A stretch of DNA of 39,003 nt, taken from the NCBI GenBank assembly GCA_003988855.1, contig QYAI01000208.1, positions 1 to 39,003 of the forward strand. The letters are read 5' to 3'. Shown here one piece after another: positions 1 through 9,739 of this stretch; the first letter of the stretch is position 1; each line of letters starts with the position of its first letter. A program made the position numbers and the translations under genes. A model generated the notes under the pieces. That model made no database searches. It saw nothing but the letters and a program-made list of their open reading frames with translations, and was not told the origin of the DNA. This DNA comes from Arachnopeziza araneosa (Eukaryota; Ascomycota; Leotiomycetes; Helotiales; Arachnopezizaceae).

Positions 1-2
1 TG

Positions 3-92
3 GGTCAAATACTTGAGGGTCCAAAGCCTGATAAGAGAATGGAGTTTGAGCTGTTTAGTCGTCTGGCTACTCAATTTGATTTGACTGGGTAG
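3..92 (+). CDS. Partial C-terminal end of an unidentified protein (edge of window)
   Basis: One reading frame is open from the left edge to a TAG at 90-92 and encodes about 29 residues, beginning GQILEGPKPDKR and ending ATQFDLTG. The composition is charged and soluble-looking. An AATAAA-like signal (about 148-153) and a T-rich stretch follow, as expected of a fungal 3' end. The family cannot be recognised from so little, and another frame is also open to the edge, so this may be chance. Confidence 0.25.
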   Translation, partial: GQILEGPKPDKRMEFELFSRLATQFDLTG

Positions 93-728
93 AAGCAGTA
101 TAATAGACGTGTATTGAGTTCGAGGAAGTCGTTCTGACTTCTTGTATAATAAAGCAATCCATATTTATTTCTACCTTGTATGAAAACGTGCCTTGCAACT
201 ATAGCTGGATCAAAGAAAGTCAAAACAAGCATCTAGAGAGCCAAAACAGAACTCCTAGTTACTTGGATGCTCAGGCCACCCCTAGCTCAGGTAAAAGCGG
301 CCGCTGCTCACATCTAAAGACTAAAACTGAACCAGCGAAAAAAAAAGTTGAGTCTGACTTATCTGGCAGCCTTTTTCCCGCAGGGATATTGCCTCTATTT
401 GCGCCGTGCTCGGTCAGAAGTTTCGGGGATTATGCAGTAGTAGCATCATTTCCTACATTGGAAACGGTGCTGGATGCCTTGATATCCAGGGATTGGTTCA
501 GAGCTCTAGGCTTTAAGGCTGCTCTCTCCTCCACTTATTCTCAGCCCTCGCTTGACATTTGGAGAAGAGTGTTGGGAAGAGGCGCGAGATTGAGAACAGG
601 GTTGTTTGGTGTCATCACTTCCTGCTCCGTCATAGACGTTCTCTCTTGACCGGCATGGCTAAGATACTTTCCGGAAGAACAAGGAATACAGTTAGTGATA
701 TGATTACTCGTTGAACAGCTTGACCATG
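93..728. other. Non-coding or unresolved stretch
   Basis: A 157-codon open frame exists here on the plus strand (176-649), but its product shows no recognisable motif, its composition is irregular, and it starts at a non-ATG codon. I see no splice signals that would extend it. It is best treated as intergenic sequence or decayed DNA downstream of the ankyrin pseudogene. Confidence 0.4.
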
Positions 729-1535
729 CTATTCTAGCGAGTAGACAAGGAGTGTATCAACACGAACAGCAGGACCAAAGATCGCAGGGTCTTCCAATTC
801 TCGATTTGAGCCTTCGGATGAGCCGACAGGAACTGTATATAAGCGAAAGGGCACGTCGATAGTTTCTAGCGGCGGTGTTGCTTCGGATTCTTGTGTGTAC
901 AAGGAGATTTGTCGTTGAAGGATCTCGGCGGCTTCTTGTTGACTATTTGCAGTAGCTGCCTCTAAAGCACTGCCATACTTCCTACTAACAATACTTGCGT
1001 CGGCCCCAACATCTAGGAGAATATGGAGGGTTTTTTCATGCCCTTGGTGAGCGGCAGCATGTAAAGCCGTGTGGAATGATACTCCAACAGCATTCACTTC
1101 GGCTCCCCTCTCGAGCAAGATTGTCACAATACGGGCCTATTTGCTGCTTGCAGCGGCCTGAAGTGCATTCCCATAGATTCCTGCTTAGAGATTCGGTTCA
1201 GCATGGTGCGGTAGGAGCATCATTATCACCTTCACAAAGCCGTTGCGAGCTACTGCCTGCAATGCGCTGCTATAGTAACCCCCTGCGCAGTTGACATTTG
1301 CTCCGTGTGCCAAAAGTGTCTCCACCACCTTCTCATGACCATTGCGAGATGCTGCCTGCAAAGCATTAGCATACTAGCCTCCTTGCTGATTAACATCAGC
1401 ACCATACTCGAGCAACAGATTTATAACCTTGATAAAGCCGTTAATTGCAGCAGCCTGTAGAGCGTTTGCGTAAACGCGCTGTTGCGAGTCTACTTTAGCT
1501 CTATTCTGCAACAACAATCTCATAACTAGTTCATG
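729..1535 (-). pseudogene. Ankyrin-repeat protein, C-terminal remnant with three nonsense codons
   Basis: Read on the minus strand, a single frame from about 1535 down to the stop at 729-731 encodes about five ankyrin repeats. Recognisable pieces are NALQAAAINGFIKVINLLLEY, NALQAASRNGHEKVVETLLA, SALQAVARNGFVKV and TALHAAAHQGHEKTLHILLD, then a non-repeat tail. The frame holds in-phase stops near 1372 (TAG), 1184 (TAA) and 1138 (TAG). No frameshift is needed, so the gene was lost through point changes alone. Each stop sits where CAG or CAA would be read, as expected of RIP. In fungi such arrays usually form the C-terminus of NACHT or HET-type STAND proteins. The N-terminal effector and NTPase parts are absent: at about 1540 the sequence switches abruptly to a RIB7-like frame. 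Confidence 0.85.
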
Positions 1536-1540
1536 TTCTT

Positions 1541-1771
1541 GTGGTTTTCGGTGAAGTTCCAGCGTGCTGTCGGATCGATGATGATCGGTCTCGGCTGGCC
1601 GTCGAGTCCTTCGCCACCGTATCCACCAACGCCTTCAATCCTGCAGTTCAAGCTTGGATTATCAGCCACCGCAGTACCAATGCCGATGAGAATCGCGTCG
1701 TGTCGAGATCGAAGGTAGTGCGTCATAGCCTTCGACTGAGGGCCAGAAAGAGTAGTCGGTGCTACCAGAAA
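1541..1771 (-). pseudogene. Internal fragment of RIB7-type diaminohydroxyphosphoribosylamino-pyrimidine reductase
   Basis: The minus-strand frame encodes about 77 residues containing TLSGPQSKAMTHYLRSRHDA, ILIGIGTAVADNPSLNCR, a Gly-rich GVGGYGGEGL stretch and QPRPIIIDPTARW. These are typical of the NADPH-binding core of the fungal RIB7/RibD C-terminal reductase, which acts in riboflavin synthesis. The functional enzyme is roughly 250-300 residues, so both ends are missing. The 5' boundary lies within about 50 bp of the profilin-like stop at 1819-1821, and the 3' boundary runs straight into ankyrin sequence. It cannot be functional; presumably it is debris of a duplication or rearrangement. The family call is confident; the mechanism is inference. 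Confidence 0.85.
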
Positions 1772-1818
1772 GCCTCCCCATCCGCTTCCCGTCCTCACCC
1801 CTCGTCGCTTCAACCACC

Positions 1819-2451
1819 TCAATATCCAGCCGGAATCAGGTGGTCTCCCAACTGCTCTACGAAGCGTGCGGCTTGGCTCAGCGTACTCCCTCTCGAGAAG
1901 TGGGCAATGATCATTGCTTGCGTGGTGTTGATAATCACGACGCCTTCTTCTCCCTCGAGACTTTTCTTAGCCCGGGGTTTGAAGTATCCTTTGGGCACTC
2001 ACCGTCTGTCTGTATAGGCTTCTCGCATCGGCCTTCACTGCAGAATACAGGGTGCCAGCGACAAAAAACCCCTCGTTCCGAGCCTTGATCACGTTGGGGC
2101 CGGTCCCCTTGTCGCCGAAGATCTTGATCATCTCAGCGGCTTCCTTGAACGACACCTAGGTAGCGAAAGTGAGCCTTTGCAGCACACGGCCAGAGGATAG
2201 AGGATTCAATATCATAAAGCCTGTGGAAGATGCTAAGACCCTGTTCCCTTCACGATTAAAGATCAATGCTTGGTCAACCGTTCCGGAGTCGATGAGACTG
2301 ACCTACGTTAGCTTTCTCGCGACTTTACAACTCGAGGCCTCATGGTTCTTTACCTCGTGCCTACATAAGCTGCATGTCGTCAGATAGAGTCAGGGCAATA
2401 AGCTGGCTTTCTGGTCGCCCTCATAAGTGAAAACTTACCTTGCCACGGCAT
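1819..2451 (-). CDS. Profilin-like protein, divergent; one splice junction unresolved
   Basis: Profilin binds G-actin and poly-proline. The minus-strand exons can be traced as 2451-2439 (MPWQ), 2369-2354 (AYVGT), 2297 to about 2190 (SLIDSGTVDQALIFN and ASSTGF), 2155-2003 (VSFKEAAEMIK, KADARSLY) and 1953-1819 (GEEGVVIINTTQAMIIAHF, ARFVEQLGDHLIPAGY, stop). The order matches the profilin fold from the N-terminal WQAYV helix to the C-terminal helix. Introns 1, 2 and 4 fit GT-AG rules, and intron 4 (49 bp) has a CTAAG branch. The third junction has no good donor: after ASSTGF the frame runs into MILNPLSSGR, and the only phase-compatible intron would be 30 bp. So this is either a divergent paralogue with an odd exon or a decaying copy. 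Pseudogene fragments lie on both sides. Confidence 0.6.
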
Positions 2452-2714
2452 TTTGTAACTCGAGATGGCTCAGTTTTATGAGCGATTCGCATTTCAGCCC
2501 ATATTTAAGCATCGACGAGGGACTTCTCTCAGAAATATTACAGTCAAGCCATAAAGTTGGATGCAACCACACTCAAAACGAGAAATCAGATGCCAATCGG
2601 ACATTTGGTAATGCGCTGTAAGTGTGGGAGGGTATCGCGGAGGTGTGACTGAGCTGCAGGAGCTTCCTCGACCCTACGAATAAAGTAGCGGTTTTATGCA
2701 AAAAGCCCTCTCCG

Positions 2715-4678
2715 GTGATCTGTGGCTACCTCCTTCGAGCCTCAGCCACCATCATTCCGTCCCACAGACTCCCCCACCTAGAGCATACACCAAAGTATAA
2801 TATTCCACATATTCCTCCTGGTTTCGAAGTCAACACTAACTACTACGGCATCCAAAACACGACTTCTACTTATGTACGGAGCCTATTAGATCAAGGAGCA
2901 GTAATTGTCGGAAAGACGAAAATGGGAGCCTACACTGGCTCCGAGGGACCACCTGAGAAGGTGGTCGATTATTTTGCCCCTTGGAATCCTAGAGGTGATG
3001 GCTATCAGGGCCCTTCCGGGAGTTCAATGGGTGCCGGGTCTTCAGTTGCAGGCTATGGTTGGATTGATGTCGCCTTGGGTACAGATAGTATGCGTTTCCG
3101 CACTTCTCATGATCGAATTCTAACCACCGCTAGCGACCGGAAGTACTCGGATGCCTGCGGCTTCATACGGACTGTGGGGCATCAAATCTTCCCCTGCCAT
3201 CTTTTCATTTGAGGGTGTCATGCCGAGTGTCAAGTAAGAAAACCCTTTCTACTAACTTTCTACGTTTAGCGCAATTGGGCTGAATTTACTAGGCCTTTTG
3301 ACAGTCTCGGGCTTCTGGCCAGAACTTCGACCGAAATCGAGGAGCTCTATTCTGCATGTGGAGCTTTGGGAACATCGGATTTTGAGGTTTGTAAATTTCT
3401 TGATTCACAGTGATCCACCTCAACCTCATAAGAAATAAAGGTTTAACATCTTTGTAGAAGCCGAACCGTATCATCTACCCGACGGATTTCTTCCCAATGC
3501 AGAACAAACAACAGCAAGCAATGCAGGAGGAGTTTCTAGAAGCGCTTGAAAAGTATTTAGGTGTACAACATATCAAAATGGGCCTGTCGGACAAGTGGAT
3601 GTCGACTGGGCCTGCTGACGGAAAAGAGAAAACCTTGAAAGTCTACATGGAGAAGGTCGAGCATCCATCTCAAAATGATAGCTTTATGATGCTAACATAT
3701 GTCTTTAGTCTGGATATTGGCCGAACTTCTATGATGGTTATCATACCTACGATGATTTTATTGCCGGCTACAAGAAAGAGTTCGGAAAGAAGGTCTACAC
3801 AAGTCCTTTTATGACAACGCGTTGGTAAGCAACCAAGATGGTCTAGAACCACCGCTATCAAAACTAATTAACGTCCACAGGCAACGGGGAATCAATACAA
3901 CAAAGAAATAAAGAGACCAGGGTTTGCGAGAATGTGAAACTGTCGCTAAATGGATGGCCAAAGAAATCCTGACACCGGGAACAATCATGCTCATACCAGC
4001 TGGCAGACCAGGAGCTAACTACCGCGATACGATTCCCGAGCCTGGAAGGGGGGGACCTCCTGATACTGCTTTCAGCCCAATGTACTTAGCTACTGCAATT
4101 GGGGTTCCTCACTTGATTGTACCGAGTAAGTGTGCTGTAAGAATTTTTTTGATACAAGTTCTAAAGTGTCACTAGTTGGTCAAAATCCGTTTGAGTCAAG
4201 AGTATCGGGAAATATTGAGTACGCTCCTATAATTAGCTCATTAATCGGCGTCAAAGGTATTGTATCACCTCTAGCTCCTTAGGCCGTAATTAATTTTTTA
4301 AATTCGATAGGAAGTGATTCTATGCTATTAAACGTCGCACAAGCAGCTTTAGAGCATGCAGGCTGGCCAACAAAGGTGTTGACTGGGAGAAATATGTTTG
4401 ATCTTGGGAACAACACTCGCAATTCGGTTATTAGGGATCATTTAACGCAGCTATCAGAGCTAAAATTGTAATTCAGACTATGCAGCATCTTAGAAGGCAA
4501 TGCTAGCTCCTTACTTGTAGGAAACATAACTCGCTAATACCCGTTATCTAGACAACACTTTCCAACAGTGGATCTGAATCAGGCCGATTCTGTAGGCATG
4601 ATCTCAAGATTAGTTGTCACATTGCTTGTAGTTGCAACCTTACTGACCTCGATATGGTCATGTCTGAAAAATAAGTAG
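2715..4678 (+). pseudogene. Amidase-signature enzyme (Arp1-like fungal amidase), 5'-truncated and with a nonsense codon
   Basis: Exons at about 2715-3087, 3134-3233, 3293-3386, 3458-3655, 3709-3824, 3881-4125, 4176-4256 and 4311-4471 restore an amidase-signature protein. Visible motifs are GAVIVGKTK, the Gly/Ser-rich SGSSMGAGSSVAGYGW (cis-Ser region), GTDTTGSTRMPAASYG (nucleophile Ser), FSFEGVMPS, FDSLGLLART and, late in the chain, GRGGPPDTAFSPMYLATAIG. All junctions keep phase. Two defects are seen: the N-terminal part that should hold the catalytic Lys is missing before about 2715, and TAA at 3909-3911 interrupts the frame where CAA would be expected. A further splice after 4467 (GTAATT donor, acceptor near 4551) would add a tail ending in one hydrophobic helix, with the stop at 4678; otherwise the stop is at 4471. 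The substrate is unknown. Confidence 0.75.
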
Positions 4679-5249
4679 AAGCGTCCATAGAATAGGTATC
4701 ATTATATCTCATCTCAGTAACAATAAAAAGCGTACGAAGTAGTGAGTCCAGTTTTCCTATGCTGTGAGGTAGCATTTCAATTTAACCTGTGATCAAAGTC
4801 ACCGAAAGCAGACTCTTCAGATTGTCAATCGTGGTAAGCAATTTGCAGTTAAACGACGGCACTATTATTTCCTGTCAAAATTGCCCAGCAGGTATAAACT
4901 TGAATAATCTTTTTGCATTTAATTATCCACGACAGTGCTCCCAATGGGCGGGCTGCCTAGCGCGACTTCACTGGACTATCCATCATGGGTAGTTCCATGG
5001 CGTAAATGGGAATACTTGGAGTAATGGATGATATTAAGGGAGTTGCATGAAGCTAAGAAGTTTGTAAAGAGCTCTGGTCAACTAAAAACGCAGAAATTTT
5101 ATCTAAAGCGGAGGTGTTCTTAATCCTGGGCGTAGATCTGGTGAGAGTGAAGCATCAAAAGTACGTATAATTAGGCGAATCTCCTCCCTGTATCTCCCGA
5201 CGAGCATAGACCAAGAAGCCTTCGCTATTGCAAGAGCATATTGGAAGGC
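4679..5249. other. Intergenic, AT-rich, no gene recognised
   Basis: Only short open frames occur (for example 4789-4992), without recognisable motifs or splice structure. Its position between an amidase pseudogene and a transposase remnant suggests decayed sequence. Confidence 0.4.
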
Positions 5250-5484
5250 AAAAGACGCCCGGACAACCACCTATCGCTGATATTCATCAAACAGTACTGT
5301 CTTTTTACACTCGTGGAAAGGCTCCCTGAGGGTTCTCCAAAAATGGTGGAGCATCCGTGAGGTCGAGTTTCCGTGTTAAGCCAGACTAGCACGTGATATA
5401 TCTGGAATTCCTGGCATGTCAGCTGAGGTTGAGAGGCTCTTTCAAGTACAAAGCTTATGGTACGACCTCATTGTAATGCATTAG
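5250..5484 (+). mobile_element. hAT-family transposase, C-terminal dimerisation-domain remnant
   Basis: One plus-strand frame reads LQKWWSIREVEFP, then a stop at 5377-5379, then ARLARDISGIPGMSAEVERL, then a further stop at 5482-5484. The WW...E..FP.LARLARDI...PGMSAEVERLF pattern is the hAT C-terminal dimerisation region (Dimer_Tnp_hAT). Only about 75 residues of a protein usually of 600-800 residues survive, with at least two in-frame stops. No terminal inverted repeats or 8-bp target duplications could be assigned by eye. The element is dead. It supports a history of transposon activity at the decayed left end. Confidence 0.7.
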
Positions 5485-5796
5485 AGCCTCTATCAATAGA
5501 AGTAGGCGAATATATCAGGACCAGACTTTCCTTTGGCGAACCGTTTTATGAGGTCAAGAGCTACATGGAATTAACAGGATATAAATTCCTGACCAAAATT
5601 GTCCACTTGCCTCTGATAGGATATTTGATGAAAAATCTCGAGTAAGTTGATTTCAAGTCTGGTCAGATGTCACTTTACACCGGTACGAAAAAAAGACATC
5701 CGTTATGCATTTGAAACGCATGGAGTCAAGTTTCATGAATTCTTCTACAACTTTTCGGTATCTAAATCCTGCTGGGTGTTCGCTCTCAACAACTGC
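5485..5796. other. Intergenic sequence downstream of the aldo/keto reductase
   Basis: This holds the 3' flank of the aldo/keto reductase gene and sequence beyond the hAT remnant. Short open frames at 5457-5645 and 5647-5898 have no recognisable features and are treated as chance. Confidence 0.4.
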
Positions 5797-6958
5797 TTAA
5801 GAATGACCCCAAATACTCTTTGGGACATAATCTGCTTCCAAGTCCTTCTCCTCTTCCTCTGTCAGCGTCTTACCTTGTACTCCCAAGGCTTCTTCTAACC
5901 GCTCCACACTACTGAATCCAATAATTGGACTCGAGATTCTCTTGTTGATCCACGCCAATGACACCTGGCTCATGGTCCAGCCCTTCTTCTTGGCCAACTC
6001 TTCGACTTTGGTAATCGTCTTTTTATCCTCCTCAGTGAGCCCCTTCTCGAGCTCCGGCTTCGAACGAGTGGTTTTCCCAAACTGCTCAAGTGGCCTAGCC
6101 AAGTGACCACGGTTGAGAGGGGCCCATGGAATAAGACCCACACCCGTGGCATTGCAGTAGCGGTTCATTTCTCTCTCTTCCTCGCGGTATAGCAAGCTGT
6201 AGTGGTTTTGCATGCTAACAAACTTGGTCCAGCCGTTCTTCTCGGCTACGAATTGCAACTGAGCGAATTGTGTGGCCCACATGCTGGACGCGCCGATATA
6301 TCGGACCTTTCCAGATTTTACAAGGTCGTGCAAAGCGGACATGGTCTCTTCGATCGGTGTGTTGTTATCGAAGCGATGAATCTGGAGGAGATCAATATAA
6401 TCCGTCCCGAGACGCTGGAGTGAGCCCTCAACGGCGTTGTAGATTGCTGCTCTGCTCAAACCTGTTTTCGTTAGCGGCCAACTTTGTTCGTCTTGAATCT
6501 TTGAGTACCATTTTGATTAACGTAATCCTTGCTCTTCTTAATCTCATTCGGAAAGAAGATCCCTCGAAGACCAGGTTCCTCCCCGCGGGCTCCAAAACAC
6601 TTGGTCAAAATGACCAGCTTGTGTCGTGGGATGTTGTATTTCTTGATTGCTTTTCCGATGATCTCTTCCGAGACACCATTAGAGTATACATTGGCTGTGT
6701 CCCATGTGTTGACACCACTATCATAGGCCGCTTTGAGTAGAGGTAGAGACTAGATGTGTTAGGATGTATGATTGGGCCATAGGGAATGCCTACCTTCTCT
6801 TCATCAATAACCCATGGAGCCCATTCCGGGTGGCCAATGCTCATAGCACCAAGAATGGGGATTGAAACCCGAAGACCGCTCTTTCCTAGGTTTACATATT
6901 CGGCCTTGGAGTGTTCAAGAGACACCTTCAAGCTCTCTGGAATTACTGGTTTACTCAT
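5797..6958 (-). CDS. Aldo/keto reductase
   Basis: This is a predicted cytosolic NADPH-dependent oxidoreductase of the AKR (TIM-barrel) superfamily, 356 aa. Exons on the minus strand are 6958-6794, 6749-6509 and 6461-5797; phases agree and introns have GTAGGC/CTAG and GTACTC/CAG ends. The ATG at 6958 precedes MSKPVIPES; open sequence further upstream is not needed. The catalytic tetrad is visible: Asp and Tyr in DTANVYSNG, Lys in VILTKCFG, His in DLLQIHRFD. The C-terminal phosphate-binding segment SSPIIGFSSVERLEEAL is also present. It resembles fungal AKRs of the YakC / versiconal-hemiacetal-acetate-reductase type, which are often attached to secondary metabolism, but no biosynthetic genes are nearby and the substrate is unknown. 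It diverges from the HET gene. Confidence 0.93.
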
Positions 6959-7876
6959 TGTGATTGTTGGTTCTGCTTTATGTGGTCGATTGAGGTCTAG
7001 GAAGTGTACCAAGAGGATGTCTTGAATTGAAGCTTTCTCAAGGGACGGCTGGCGATTGGGAAATGGAACGGGGAATGCAAATATATAGCTTTCCGGGGAG
7101 GAAACACCAAGCGGGGTTAAGTCTAACACCGTTCTCTCTGGCCCAAGCACGCGAGCTGCAAGGTGACGATTGCAGGGGGACAGCGGATGAGAAATGCCGT
7201 CTAACTCCAAGCCCATTGGCCCATGGAGACAATGTCCTCTTCGTCTTTGAGTCTACCCTTTGTACGGTAAGTGGGGTTTCCAAAGCTGTGTCGGTGATGT
7301 GAAGAATGGGCGCAATGGTGCAATACCCTGTTCTTGTCGCATAGGCTGAAAGTGGCAAGTGGGGGTTGGCGGGGTAGTTGGTGGCTTGAATCTTCAGCTA
7401 AGCCCTTACGAAGTAGACTCAATAGCTTCAGAACCTTTGGGAGGCTTGAAAGAGAAACGATCGCAGAGAAGCCGGGCTAAGAGCTAGTGAGCATAGTAGT
7501 TGTGAGGTTTCTAAGAGAAAGCCCATCATAGATAGAGTGGGTACTTTCACCCTCTATCGATTATGCAATTGAAAGGAGTTTTATTGAGAATGCAAGACTT
7601 TTGCTGTGACATAGCCAAAAGCCGGTCGAGATATTGAGAAGGGCGAAGACAAGCATAAAAATGAATTGTGGTTGATGCTCAGCTGAGCTCCAACATTGCT
7701 AACAAGAAAGGGGGCGGCGGGTTCGGTGAGCCTCAAGCCTAACTCGGTAAGAGCGCTTGGCAGAATGTTCGACGACGTCTTATCATCATCACGAACTACC
7801 TTCGTGTGTACCTTCAATCCACCTTCGAACAGCTTCAAAAAGCCATGACGAAGACCTTGTGTTAAACATCTACTAT
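6959..7876. promoter_or_regulatory. Shared upstream interval of the aldo/keto reductase and HET genes
   Basis: This 918-bp interval lies between two divergently transcribed genes. Open frames inside it are short, overlap on both strands and carry no domains. Both promoters and 5' leaders must lie here; no specific operator was recognised. Confidence 0.5.
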
Positions 7877-9739
7877 ATGAATGCTTCGTCCAAAAGAAAA
7901 CGCGATGGTACATCTACTCCACGTCTCTCCCGGTCATCAACGGCCTACGAGTACCAACCGCTCCCAACGACAACATCGATCAGACTCCTGGAGCTACAGC
8001 CTGGTGAAAAGCCATCAATCATAGAATGCAAGCTGTTCATCGTGGAACGCGACGCTGCCCTGCCATATGAATCACTCTCATATACCTGGGGCAGCCATAC
8101 CAACACGAGATTGATCAACTGCGACGGTCAGAAACTCAAGATCACTGCAAACCTTCGCGACGCTCTGTGGAGTATCCGCGATGCTCATAAAATTAGACTT
8201 TTGTGGGCTGACGCAATATGCATCAACCAGAAAGATGATGTGGAACGCGCTCATCAGGTCAGGCAAATGCCCATGGTGTATACAAATGCCGTGCGAGTCC
8301 TGGTGTGGCTGAACATACGCACTGAGAAATTTCAAGATTTCGGAGAGCTTTTTGGTTTTGATTTTAACAAGCCTTCTGATAATATTGGACAGCTAAGCAC
8401 AATTTTACATGACCTTGTGGGGAAGCTTGAATCTCCAAATCTCAGGGCTGAAAACTTGGACCCAGAGACAGCAGTGATCGCGAAGTTCTTTGCGCATATA
8501 TTTGATTCTCCATGGTTTCTTCGTCTGTGGGTCGTTCAGGAGGTCGGAATGGCAAAAGCCGTGGTCGCTCTAGTTGGTGGTGCGACTATCGACTTCGTCG
8601 ATCTGATAAGATTCATTCTGAGGCTTGAGCAGAGAACTCTGCTGATGGATGAACTGGGCATTTTCACTGCTGGAAAAGCAACAGTGTTCACGACGTTTCC
8701 AGCGCGATCTCGTGAACTAAGCGGAGAGGTGGATGATGACTATGATTTCTTGGAAATGATGGAGGTCACACGAGCGCAATTGGCGTCAGACCCGCGAGAC
8801 TACGTATATGCTTTGTTGGGACATCCAAGTGCACAAGTTGATGGTGTTCCAATCATAGAACCTGATTACAGTAGAACTTCAGAAGACCTTTTCTTACAAG
8901 TCACGAAGAAAATCATTACCCGAGCACAAAGTCTTCGAATCTTATCAGCAGTTCACCAGACTGAAGACAGACTAACATCCAAAACACCTTCTTGGGTTCC
9001 TTCATGGAGTCGACCTCCTACGAGCCTTTTATCTCTGGGTGTATATCGAGATCACTACTACGACGTCGAGTTTGATGCCGCCGCAGGGACTTCTTGTGAA
9101 ATGTCAACTAGTCAAAATGTACTCCGGGTTCAAGGATTCGTTTTCGATGAAGTTGATAAGTTGGAGAATGAGGGTGCGTTGATAGTCCCAAGAAGCATGC
9201 AGGAACTATTCCTCACCGGCCTTGGATTAATATCTGGAAAGCGTCCTTCCGGAAAATCTGAAGCCGTGGAAACTCTCAAAGAAATCGGTCAAACAATTAC
9301 AGCTGGTTTCCGCAATAACGCCCCAGTTCAATTCGCCGCGGATTTTGCGACCTTCCGACTCCATCTTATCAGAGAAGCTTCTGGCGAAGAAATAGAATTA
9401 GCCACAAAATTAGCTCCGGAAGGAATGGATGTACTCCAGGAGGTCGCAGAGCAAGGAACTTTGGATGAGATCTACTGGGCTGCTTCAAGATTTTGCGCAG
9501 GCAGGTTGCTTTTCTTTACTAAAAATGGCAGGCTTGGACTGGGACCCAGCATCCTGCGTGAAGGCGATCTCTGTTGTGTCCTTTTCGGAGCGCCTGTTCC
9601 ATTCATACTACGGCCAGCTGGCGGCAAGAAGTTCAGGCTGGTTGGTGAAGCTTATGTGCAAGGAATCATGAAGGGTGAAGCTTTTGTTGACTTGATACTC
9701 GGTGAGAAGTTCAAACAACAAACTTTCGAGCTCGTATGA
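7877..9739 (+). CDS. HET-domain protein (heterokaryon incompatibility family)
   Basis: HET-domain proteins take part in nonself recognition and trigger cell death when incompatible fungal cells fuse; many paralogues have no assigned partner. The gene is a single uninterrupted frame of 620 aa from the first in-frame ATG at 7877 (the frame extends upstream only through non-ATG codons). The HET domain spans about residues 60-230: YESLSYTWGS, then LLWADAICINQKDDVERAHQ, QMPMVYTNAVRVLVWL and FLRLWVVQEV. The downstream hallmark SDPRDYVYALLG is present near residue 310. The C-terminal half shows the usual poorly conserved region and no NACHT, ankyrin or WD repeats. The lack of introns and the accessory neighbourhood are typical of this family. 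No damage is seen. Confidence 0.93.
   Translation: MNASSKRKRDGTSTPRLSRSSTAYEYQPLPTTTSIRLLELQPGEKPSIIECKLFIVERDAALPYESLSYTWGSHTNTRLINCDGQKLKITANLRDALWSIRDAHKIRLLWADAICINQKDDVERAHQVRQMPMVYTNAVRVLVWLNIRTEKFQDFGELFGFDFNKPSDNIGQLSTILHDLVGKLESPNLRAENLDPETAVIAKFFAHIFDSPWFLRLWVVQEVGMAKAVVALVGGATIDFVDLIRFILRLEQRTLLMDELGIFTAGKATVFTTFPARSRELSGEVDDDYDFLEMMEVTRAQLASDPRDYVYALLGHPSAQVDGVPIIEPDYSRTSEDLFLQVTKKIITRAQSLRILSAVHQTEDRLTSKTPSWVPSWSRPPTSLLSLGVYRDHYYDVEFDAAAGTSCEMSTSQNVLRVQGFVFDEVDKLENEGALIVPRSMQELFLTGLGLISGKRPSGKSEAVETLKEIGQTITAGFRNNAPVQFAADFATFRLHLIREASGEEIELATKLAPEGMDVLQEVAEQGTLDEIYWAASRFCAGRLLFFTKNGRLGLGPSILREGDLCCVLFGAPVPFILRPAGGKKFRLVGEAYVQGIMKGEAFVDLILGEKFKQQTFELV

Noticed and set aside
176..649. 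157-codon open frame at the left end
   Set aside because: Non-ATG start, irregular composition, no motif, no neighbouring exons.
3088..3133. Apparent frameshift in the amidase after GTD
   Set aside because: It is a normal 46-bp intron (GTATGC ... CTAAC ... CTAG). Splicing restores the family motif GTDTTGSTRMP.
6959..7216. Longer N-terminus for the aldo/keto reductase
   Set aside because: Upstream codons are open by chance and add non-homologous sequence; the family start fits the ATG at 6958.
7757..7876. Forty extra N-terminal residues on the HET protein
   Set aside because: The extension begins at a TTG; the first ATG in frame is at 7877 and the HET domain lies wholly downstream.
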